NCBI GenBank assembly: GCA_019654055.1
Contig: BPDA01000011.1
Location: forward strand, 1-35,000
Length of the DNA: 35,000 nucleotides
Direction of reading: 5' to 3'
From: Methanobacteriota archaeon
GTDB lineage: Archaea > Thermoplasmatota > Poseidoniia > Poseidoniales > Thalassarchaeaceae
The translations under genes and the position numbers were made by a program. This document shows, piece by piece, positions 27,570 to 35,000 of this stretch. Within the stretch, counting starts at the first letter, position 1; each line of letters begins with the position of its first letter. The notes beneath the pieces are model-generated. The model was not told where the DNA came from and ran no database searches. It saw only the letters and a list, made by a program, of their open reading frames with translations.

Positions 27570-29680
27570 CTAGTCATCCAGTTCCGCTATCTTCCTGCGC
27601 AACGCATCGCTGACCGCCTTGCCGTCGGCCGAGCCACCAAGCCTCTGCATCACCGCACCCATCAGCGGGCCCATCGCGCCCAACCCCCGCTCCGCAATCA
27701 TGTCCATGTTCTCCGCGACCACCTCATCGACCGCGGCCTCGACGGCTCCGGCGTCAGCGGGAGGGGAACCCTTCCTCCTTAGCCTGAGCTTTCGAGCCAC
27801 TCGAGGCGTTGCTCGAACCCAGTGTCCTCGAAAGAAGGTCCCTCCAGCCAGAGTTTTCGCGCTAGAGGGACCAGTCCCTCGCGCGTGATAATTGATTCCT
27901 CGCGCGCGTGCACGACTAGCGTGAGGTTTGGCCATGGGATCTCCGACTCGTCGCGCCCGGTGCCCTCCGCCACCTCCGCCCGGATGTTGTCCAGAATCAC
28001 TGAGGCCCACGCCTTGGCGGGCAGCGGAGGGCAACCGCATGGCCCACCCTCCACTCCGATGATGAGGACGTCGTCCATCTCGGATCCCAGTATCGCTTCC
28101 ATCTGGTTCTCTGACAGGTCAAGCTCCTGTAGCCTCTCGCGCCTCTGCTCGGTGCTCAGAGGAAGGTCATCTCGGATTTCGCCCCAGTGCTCAAGGGAGA
28201 CCTCCAGCAAGGGAATGTCGGTCTCCGGATACATCCGCGCTCCGCCGGGGAGCGGTCGCATAGCAGTCGTCGTGCCATCAGCCGGCTGCCCCTTCCTGAT
28301 CACGACGTTTCGGACCTCCTGGGGGATCCTGTGGTAGGCGCCTCGAGCACGCTCGACCACCGCCTCCAATGCCAGTTTTGACTGCCAAGAGGGGGCGACG
28401 CATAGCACGAAGGCGTCTTCCTCCGCCAACGAGAGTGCCTGACGGACCCCCTCCACCTCGGTTTCCGATATCCCATACGCAGGGAGCTCGCCCGAGTGGA
28501 ATATCCCGGCGACCCCAGCGAGCCTCGCCGCGCTTGCCAGCTCCCTACCGAGGCGAGGCAGTTCCGCTCCGTCGCCGTCCAGCTGCTTGCTACCCATCTT
28601 GCCGGCGAATCCAGGCAGAGCCGTTCCTTGGACCACCGAGCCACCCGAAAGTGAGTCGCGGACCATCTCAGATTCGCAGTCCACAAAGCAGTTCGATAAG
28701 TCGTGGACCTCGAGAGGGAGTCGGGACGATGCTGCTGCTGCCACCCGGTTCTCGACCGGAATCTCGTCGTCAGACCTGTCCGGGGGCAGAGAAGGAAGGT
28801 TCGCATCACTTCTGAGTTCATTGGCGAGACGGTACATGTGCAGCTGACGCGCCATCTCTAGCCTGATTATCCGAGGTATCCAATCGAGGTCCTGACATCC
28901 CTTGATCTCGACGCGGTCACCGCATGCTATGCTCACATTGAGGTCCTGTCTGATAGAGCCAAGTCCTCTCCTGACTCTCCGGGTGTCCCTGAGTAGAGTG
29001 CCTAGGGCGAATGCGGTCTCCTTCGCGTGCTCAGGAGTCTGTACATCCGGCGCGGTCGCTATCTCGACTAGGGGCATGCCGAGCCTGTCGAGGGTGTAGA
29101 ACACCGTCTCCCCTGACGAGGATGGCCTAGTGTCCAGCTTTCTCGCCGAGTCCTCCTCCAAGCAAATCACATCCACTCCCACCTCCCCTGAGGGAGTGCC
29201 CACAGAGCCATCGGTGGCAATCAGCGTGGTGCGCTGGAAGCCGCTGGTGTTAGAACCGTCCACCACTGTCTTACGCATCGCCTGTAGGGCTGAGACTGGT
29301 TTCGCATCCATCATGGCAGCCATGGTGAGGACCAAGTCCACTGCGTCGCTGTCGTGCTCAAGTGGCGGGGCCTCGTCCATCTCGATCAATCCGGCGTTGG
29401 GTGGTTGGACGTAGACGAAGGAACGGTTTCTCCTCTGCTCGAAGCGAGCGGCGACGTCGATCTGACCCGACTCGCCCTCGGACGCCCTCAGCCTCCGGCT
29501 CGAGCGCGGCCAGTCATCAGGCACCTCGTCTATGCCGTAGTCGAACAGCTCGCTGGGCATCCTGGAGTGCAGCTTTCCAGTGGCCAGCTGCTGGTGAATC
29601 TCCAACCCGCACATGAATCCAAGGGCGATTGGGTCGAGGTCCTGAGGGTTAGCGACATCACCGCGCGGCTCCAGTGCCAT
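27570..29680 (-). CDS. gatE: Glu-tRNA(Gln) amidotransferase subunit E, with a frameshift before the C-terminal tail domain
   Basis: GFMCGLEIHQQLATGKLHSRMPSEL, VYVQPPNAGLIEMDEAPPL, LGSIRQDLNVSIACGDRVEIKGCQDLDWIPRIIRLEMARQ, ARMYPETDIPLLEV; downstream frame GSPPADAGAVEAAVDEVVAENMDMIAERGLGAMGPLMGAVMQRLGGSADGKAVSDALRRKIAELDD. Confidence 0.9.
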
Positions 29681-29711
29681 CGGCCCCCAGAGAGGGGCCC
29701 GTTCAATAGAC

Positions 29712-31868
29712 TCAGCGGGTGAACGAATACACTTCGTTGCGGGGACTGAACACCTCGCCGCTCATCCGGAGGTGGGCTAGGACGTCGTCAACAGTGGTCT
29801 CGGGAAGCTTCCTGACCGAGGCCCTGTTGTATATATCCGTGATGTGAGCTGTCCCGTCGCCCTCCGAACAGATCTCCCTCAGTATGCTGCGGACCACGGT
29901 ATTGGTGGCGCGAGCGCTGGCGGAGATCCCGGAGTGCAACTCCGACTCGTCCTCTATCCCAGACTCCTCTCTCCAATGCCTGAACACGGCTAGAGCGACC
30001 TTCGCGTCCTCCGAGGAGGCCACGTCCCTGAGGTGCATCCTAGCGTGCGCCTCCGTCAGGCGGATGAGTGCCTCGAGTGCACGGGCCGTGATTGGTATAA
30101 CCTCGGACTCTCCCATCTGGTCATCACGGCCGTAGGACTGGCGCTCGTCGGTGTAGTAACCGAGGATCTCAGCTCTGGCGTTATCATCGAGGTCGGGGTG
30201 AATGTTACGCTTGGCGTAAGCGATGTACTTGCGCAGGAACTCGAGAGTGAAGTGCTCGGTGTCGTCCACGCCGGTGGCGAATATCTGGTCAGCCTGCTCC
30301 TCGGTGGGGTCTAGGTCGAGGGCTTCCTCGACCTTGGTCTCGCTGACTCCTTGGGTCCTCGTGTCCAAGATGTGTCTAGCAATCCTCTCATCGTCCTCCA
30401 CCCTCACCTCGTCCCTGATCATCCATATGATGTCAAAGCGAGAGGCTAGTGGTGGCGGTAGGTCGGTCTCGTTGTACGAGCGCATAACACTCTGGTTCGG
30501 ACCTCTCTTGGTGAATCTCCCCTCCTTGGGGTTCGCCGCTGCGAGGATGGAGCATCTGGATGGCAGGGTGGCGGTTATGCCCCCCTTGGAGATGTGAATC
30601 TGCTGCTGTTCCATGGCGGGGTGCATGACTCTCCTGTCCTCATCGCTAATCTTGTCGAACTCGTCGATCGCAGCAAGACCCCTGTCCGAGAGAGGCAGTA
30701 CTCCTGCCTCCAAGGCGAATCTCCCGTCACCGAACGCGTCCCTGACGGCAGCTGCGGTCAGACCGGCCCCCGAGACGCCACCGCCCGAAGCCAGCTTGCC
30801 ACGAGGGGACAGTTTGGACATGTAGTTCAGGACCTGAGACTTGGCCACTCCCGGATCACCCATCAGGAGGATGTGTATGTCGCCTCGTGAGCGGGTCCTG
30901 TCGGGGTTGATTCTCGATACCCCTCCAAACAGCTGCAGGGCTAGTGAACGCTTGACGTAGTGCATCACCCCGGTGGCAAACACCGAGGGAGCTATCGACT
31001 GTTGCATGAGCCTCATCAGGTCATCCCTGCGGGATATCTCGAGTATCTGATCCCGATCCTCCTCGCTGATTTTTATTTCGTTGAACGGCGTGCTCTCGTG
31101 CTCGGAGCTAACCAGATGGTAGATGATGTCGAACATCGGCGTCTTGCGATTGCGTCGGACCTCGCTGCGTACCACTGGCATGACATTAGCGACTACTCTC
31201 TCCCCGGGCAGGTGTCTGTTCACCTGGTCCCCCTCGACCAGTACCGAACCTCGCGTCGGTTGGGCACCGCTGGGAACGTTCTCGGGAAGTTCCTGAATCT
31301 CTATCCACTGGTTGTTGACCATCCGGGAGATGTTGACCACGAGATTGAACCTCGTCGGGTTTTCCTTTGAGTTCCTACTGCCCCCACAACCGGAATCGGC
31401 CGGGCAACGCAGAGGCTCGACCAGTTCCCTCTCGTTCTTCTGGCTGACCTCGATGGTGTTGCCGCAGGCCTCGCAAGTGAAGACGGCGATGTGCAAACGC
31501 GGCTTGAGGTCGGAAATCTTGGTGATGATAGCTTCGACGCTACGTAGGCGCTCTATGTCGGGGGTGCCGATCTCACGCAGGCGCCTCCTGCTGTCCCGAG
31601 GCAAGTCACCGACCCGCAGCAGGGCATCGATGTCCCCGCCTCTCTCACGGCATATTTCGACGAGGGTCTGGGAACCCCTGCCGAGAATTTGACGAGGGTG
31701 CTCAAGGACGTCGTCAGCGAACTCGGGATCGAAGGCCTGTAGCTCGTGGAACGGGACTTCCAAGTGAGAGGGAGCCTGTCCTGAGAGCATCAGGAGGATG
31801 CTGTCCTCCTTCGCCTCGGTGAGGAAGGTGCGCCATCTGGCCGAGGAGTCGTGTGCAGCCATCGTCAT
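29712..31868 (-). CDS. mcm: Replicative minichromosome maintenance (MCM) helicase
   Basis: LMGDPGVAKSQVLNYMSKLSPRGKLASGGGVSGAGLTAAAVRD, AAIDEFDKISDEDRRVMHPAMEQQQIHISKGGITATLPSRCSILAAANP, zinc motif CEACGN..CPADSGCGGSRNS. No intein. Start chosen at MTMAAHDSSARW. Confidence 0.95.
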   Translation of the reverse strand: MTMAAHDSSARWRTFLTEAKEDSILLMLSGQAPSHLEVPFHELQAFDPEFADDVLEHPRQILGRGSQTLVEICRERGGDIDALLRVGDLPRDSRRRLREIGTPDIERLRSVEAIITKISDLKPRLHIAVFTCEACGNTIEVSQKNERELVEPLRCPADSGCGGSRNSKENPTRFNLVVNISRMVNNQWIEIQELPENVPSGAQPTRGSVLVEGDQVNRHLPGERVVANVMPVVRSEVRRNRKTPMFDIIYHLVSSEHESTPFNEIKISEEDRDQILEISRRDDLMRLMQQSIAPSVFATGVMHYVKRSLALQLFGGVSRINPDRTRSRGDIHILLMGDPGVAKSQVLNYMSKLSPRGKLASGGGVSGAGLTAAAVRDAFGDGRFALEAGVLPLSDRGLAAIDEFDKISDEDRRVMHPAMEQQQIHISKGGITATLPSRCSILAAANPKEGRFTKRGPNQSVMRSYNETDLPPPLASRFDIIWMIRDEVRVEDDERIARHILDTRTQGVSETKVEEALDLDPTEEQADQIFATGVDDTEHFTLEFLRKYIAYAKRNIHPDLDDNARAEILGYYTDERQSYGRDDQMGESEVIPITARALEALIRLTEAHARMHLRDVASSEDAKVALAVFRHWREESGIEDESELHSGISASARATNTVVRSILREICSEGDGTAHITDIYNRASVRKLPETTVDDVLAHLRMSGEVFSPRNEVYSFTR

Positions 31869-32084
31869 GTTTCCACCGCCGGGCTTCACAGGTCCGGCGT
31901 GCAGGTCTATGAACAGTGCGGACGCGAAATCCAACCCCTGCTGTTCCAGTGGAAAAAAACTGCTCGGACAGGGCGTCGAATGGGGCACTGGGGGCTTCCA
32001 CTGCAGAAAGTGGGCTGATTCGGCCGGACCCATGGGAAAACCACCTTGGGTGGCATTCAAGCACCGTTGCACAATCGCCCACTC

Positions 32085-32512
32085 ATGGAACACACGCGTT
32101 CAGGAAGTGACATCCTCGTGCGAATTGACCCTGGGGAAGAAATTCACGCGGCACTAAAGGACTGGCAGATGATCTTGGATTTGATGCGGCCGCTATCACA
32201 AGCGGTATTGGTCGAACTCGTGAAAATCAATATGGCTACATGGATGAGGAAGGCGTTTACCAAAGACGGTCTTTGGACCTCCCATCAGAATTGGTGAGTC
32301 TCTCCGGCAATATTGCTCGCACGGAGAAAGGAGATGCATTCACCCATATCCACTGCTGCTGGTCTGATGACGACAATAACGTCCATGCTGGTCATTTGTT
32401 TGAAGCAACCGTTCATGTTGTAGCTGAAATTCACATCAGGGTCATGGATCATGCCTCCATGACACGTTGTCCTCTTGCTGAGTTTGAGTTATTGGGTCTG
32501 GAATTTGACTAG
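32085..32512 (+). CDS. PPC/DUF296-domain protein, interrupted by one frameshift
   Basis: SGSDILVRIDPGEEIHAALKD, then in the next frame ADDLGFDAAAITSGIGRTRENQYGYMDEEGVYQRRSLDLPSELVSLSGNIARTEKGDAFTHIHCCWSDDDNNVHAGHLFEATVHVVAEIHI. Confidence 0.75.
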
Positions 32513-32522
32513 ATCGAATGAC

Positions 32523-33242
32523 TCAGTGGCTGGTTCCGCCGAGGAAGTACTCGCCGATCTCCGGGTCGGTCAGGATATGGCTCGCATCGCCGGTGTGGAC
32601 TATCTTGCCGCTCGCCATGATGTAGCCGCGATCCGAGCGGGAGAGCGAGAGGCGTGCGTTCTGCTCGACAATCAAGACGGTGATGCCCTGTTCGCGCAGA
32701 GAGTCTATCCTGTCGATTATCTGCTGCTGGTAGAGCGGTGAGAGTGCAGCCGTGGGCTCGTCGAGCAGCAGGAAGGTCGGATTCGAAATCAGGGCTCGTG
32801 AGATGGCGAGCATCTGGCGCTCGCCGCCGGACAGGGATGCCGCTAGGTCGTGCACCCTGTTGCGCAGGTCGGGGAACATCTCCAGCGCCCTCTCTATCCT
32901 CTCGTTGAGGGTCCTGGTGTCCAGCGTGTTACCGCCCATCTGTAGGTTCTCCTCGACCGACAGGGATGGGAACACGTTGTTCACCTGCGGGACGTAGGCA
33001 ATCCCGTGATTGACGAGCTGGTCGGTCCTCCAGCCAGAGACGTCCCTGTCCCGGTACTCAATGTCGCCGGAGTAGTAGGTGGCGATACCGAAGATTGTCT
33101 TGATCAGGGTCGACTTGCCGCACCCGTTGGGACCGATCACGGTGACGAACTCGCCCTCGTCGACGTGCATGTCTATGCCATGCAGGATCTGGACCGAGCC
33201 GTAGCCGCCCTCGAGGTTCTTGACTTCCAGTACCCTGCTCAT
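32523..33242 (-). CDS. livF: Branched-chain amino acid-type ABC transporter ATP-binding protein, LivF-like
   Basis: VIGPNGCGKSTLIKTIFG, AYVPQVNNVFPSLSVEENLQMGG, LSGGERQMLAISRALISNPTFLLLDEPTAALSP, VLIVEQNARLSLSRSDRGYIMASGKIVHTG. Confidence 0.9.
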   Translation of the reverse strand: MSRVLEVKNLEGGYGSVQILHGIDMHVDEGEFVTVIGPNGCGKSTLIKTIFGIATYYSGDIEYRDRDVSGWRTDQLVNHGIAYVPQVNNVFPSLSVEENLQMGGNTLDTRTLNERIERALEMFPDLRNRVHDLAASLSGGERQMLAISRALISNPTFLLLDEPTAALSPLYQQQIIDRIDSLREQGITVLIVEQNARLSLSRSDRGYIMASGKIVHTGDASHILTDPEIGEYFLGGTSH

Positions 33243-34036
33243 TCATTCTCCTCCTGCGGTTCTCCGGACGCCCCCAGATAGGCCTCGATAACTTCCCTGT
33301 TGCCCCTAACCTCGTCGGGCGTCCCCTGCATCAGAATCTCGCCCTCGTTCATGACGATGATACGATCGACGCCCTGTCTGAGGATGAAGTCCATGTTGTG
33401 CTCGATGATGAGGACGGATATGCCGGTCTCGTCGACGATGTTCCTGAGATTGTTGAAGATCTTCAGCGCGAGTGGGCCGGCGACTCCAGCCACCGGTTCG
33501 TCGAGCAGGAGAAGCTGGGGGTCGCCCATCATCGAGCGGCCGATGTCGACCAGTTTGCTCTGGCCACCCGAGAGCTCGCTGGTCAGGTTGTGGGCCATGT
33601 GAGGGACTTCGAGTTGGTCCAGCACCGAGTAGGCCTTGTCGAGCCGTTCCTCCTCCGCTGTACTACTGTGAGGCCTCAGAAGCGCTTGTATTGATTCAGC
33701 GAATCCTGAACCAAATTGCTTCCTAGGCGGTACCATGAGATTCTCGATGACCGTCATGCGACGCCACAGATTAGTGTGCTGGAATGTGCGGGTGAGTCCG
33801 AGCTTCTGGATCTCATCGGGCCTGTTCATCGATACGTCATGCCCGAACACCTCGACTGAGCCCGCAGTCTGGTCGAGCAGTCCGCTGATGCAGTTGAACG
33901 TGGTCGACTTGCCGCATCCGTTGGGTCCGATGAGTCCGACGAACTCGCCCTCACCGATCTCGAACGAGACGTCCTTGACGGCGACCAGTCCTCCGAACTC
34001 CTTGCGCAGCCCGTCCACCTTGAGAACTGGCCTCAT
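33239..34036 (-). CDS. livG: Branched-chain amino acid-type ABC transporter ATP-binding protein, LivG-like
   Basis: LIGPNGCGKSTTFNCISGLLDQTAGSVEVFG, GLTRTFQHTNLWRRMTVIENLMV, LSGGQSKLVDIGRSMMGDPQLLLLDEPVAGV, IEHNMDFILRQGVDRIIVMNEGEILMQGTPDEV. Confidence 0.92.
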   Translation of the reverse strand: MRPVLKVDGLRKEFGGLVAVKDVSFEIGEGEFVGLIGPNGCGKSTTFNCISGLLDQTAGSVEVFGHDVSMNRPDEIQKLGLTRTFQHTNLWRRMTVIENLMVPPRKQFGSGFAESIQALLRPHSSTAEEERLDKAYSVLDQLEVPHMAHNLTSELSGGQSKLVDIGRSMMGDPQLLLLDEPVAGVAGPLALKIFNNLRNIVDETGISVLIIEHNMDFILRQGVDRIIVMNEGEILMQGTPDEVRGNREVIEAYLGASGEPQEENE

Positions 34037-35000
34037 TCTGAGTCACCTCCGATGGGGCGCGGCGGTCTGCTCGGGACCTCGGGCAGCAGGCCCTTCGGGT
34101 TGTACTTGAGAGAGAACACTATCATCAGGCCAATCAGGAGGACCTTGACATAGGCCATATCAGCTAGGATTTCCCCGCTGATGAAACCCTCGATAATCGA
34201 CCTCTCGCCCAGCAGTGCGCCATTGGCTATGAACACCGCAGCGCCGCAAATCCCGGTCTCAAACATTCCCCATTTATTGATCAATAGGCCGATTACGGCT
34301 ATCGCGACGAAGGTCTCGAAGGGTGTGATGTGCGGCCAGAACCAGAGGTCGCTCCCGGTTACCAGCCACTCGAAGAAGCGATCGATCATGGCAGCGGTCT
34401 CGTTTAGTGGGAGGTCTGATGAGCCCTGACCAGCAACTAGGACGTTGAAGACGAACTCCATGATGACATAGATGAACGCACCAATCACCATTCCCTTGTT
34501 GTTGGCCGTCCCACCGATGACGAATGCCGCCCAGACTAGGAACGTGGATCTAGCGGGCGCCATGAAGGATGGTTGGAACCCTGTGAGTTTCCACGCCCAC
34601 AGAGCTCCTGCGAAACCGGCGATTGCAGCACCGAGTGCGAGGCTGGCCGCCTTGTGGGTCAGGACATCGTGCCCGTGGTGCTGGGCCACCTCCTCGTCCT
34701 CCCTGATGGAGCGTAGGATTCGGCCCCATGGTGAGGCCAGAACCGTCTCAAGAAGCCACCATATCGCAATCAGGCTGGTGATGCCGATGACGGCGAGCAG
34801 CATCATGTAAGGAGCGGGTTCGCCGAGCTCCATCGAGTACCAGGTTGCCTCGTACATGATGTCACCTTGAATCACGCCCCCGGTCCCGTTGAGGATGTCA
34901 ATGCCGCTGTACTCTGCGCTCGACCGCCCCAGCAACTCAGCGGGACTGCCGATGCCTACGACATCGGAGCAGTCCGATGCGTCCAATAACTCGCCTGTGG
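34033..35000 (-). CDS. livM: Branched-chain amino acid-type ABC transporter permease, LivM-like (N-terminus beyond window)
   Basis: VLASPWGRILRSIREDEEVAQHHGHDVLTHKAASLALGAAIAGFAGALWAWKLTGFQPSFMAPARSTFLVWAAFVIGGTANNKGMVIGAFIYVIMEF; 4-nt overlap with livG; reading frame stays open to the window edge. Confidence 0.85.
   Translation of the reverse strand, partial: TGELLDASDCSDVVGIGSPAELLGRSSAEYSGIDILNGTGGVIQGDIMYEATWYSMELGEPAPYMMLLAVIGITSLIAIWWLLETVLASPWGRILRSIREDEEVAQHHGHDVLTHKAASLALGAAIAGFAGALWAWKLTGFQPSFMAPARSTFLVWAAFVIGGTANNKGMVIGAFIYVIMEFVFNVLVAGQGSSDLPLNETAAMIDRFFEWLVTGSDLWFWPHITPFETFVAIAVIGLLINKWGMFETGICGAAVFIANGALLGERSIIEGFISGEILADMAYVKVLLIGLMIVFSLKYNPKGLLPEVPSRPPRPIGGDSE

Noticed and set aside
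29712-31868. Possible intein in MCM or GatE
   Set aside because: The P-loop and Walker B regions read straight through with no insertion or splicing-motif-like sequence.
31869-32093. N-terminal extension of the MCM ORF (MFHEWAIVQRCLNATQ...)
   Set aside because: It looks like noncoding intergenic sequence shared with the divergent DUF296 start; the MTMAAHDSSARW start is more plausible.
32523-35000. Liv-type transporter cluster as a novel system
   Set aside because: LivF, LivG and LivM motifs and the order are conventional for branched-chain amino acid-type ABC transporters.

Overview
The window is a dense stretch of protein-coding DNA with archaeal character. The archaeal markers are MCM helicase, GatE, Pth2-type peptidyl-tRNA hydrolase, an archaeosine-synthase radical SAM protein (RaSEA-like) and a YchF/OBG-type GTPase. 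An origin near Thermoplasmatota / Marine Group II (Poseidoniales) is inference only. I saw no rRNA, tRNA, CRISPR array or transposase. The most interesting items are: (1) a divergent heme-copper oxidase subunit I-like protein with no recognisable metal-ligand histidines; (2) a surface-protein candidate joining about 7 RCC1 repeats to about 16 cysteine-rich repeats of exactly 34 aa, then a TM helix and a strongly basic tail; (3) a two-gene AddAB-like helicase-nuclease in which both subunits carry a candidate Fe-S nuclease cysteine set; (4) a small aquaporin-fold-like protein with both NPA motifs replaced, set between hairpin-rich intergenic regions; (5) paired tandem zinc-ribbon genes of lower GC; (6) a DUF4430 plus ECF S-component pair and a cysteine dioxygenase plus aminotransferase pair. 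At least ten apparent single-base frameshifts break otherwise coherent genes, clustered at 3.5-7.5 kb, which suggests consensus errors or local decay.
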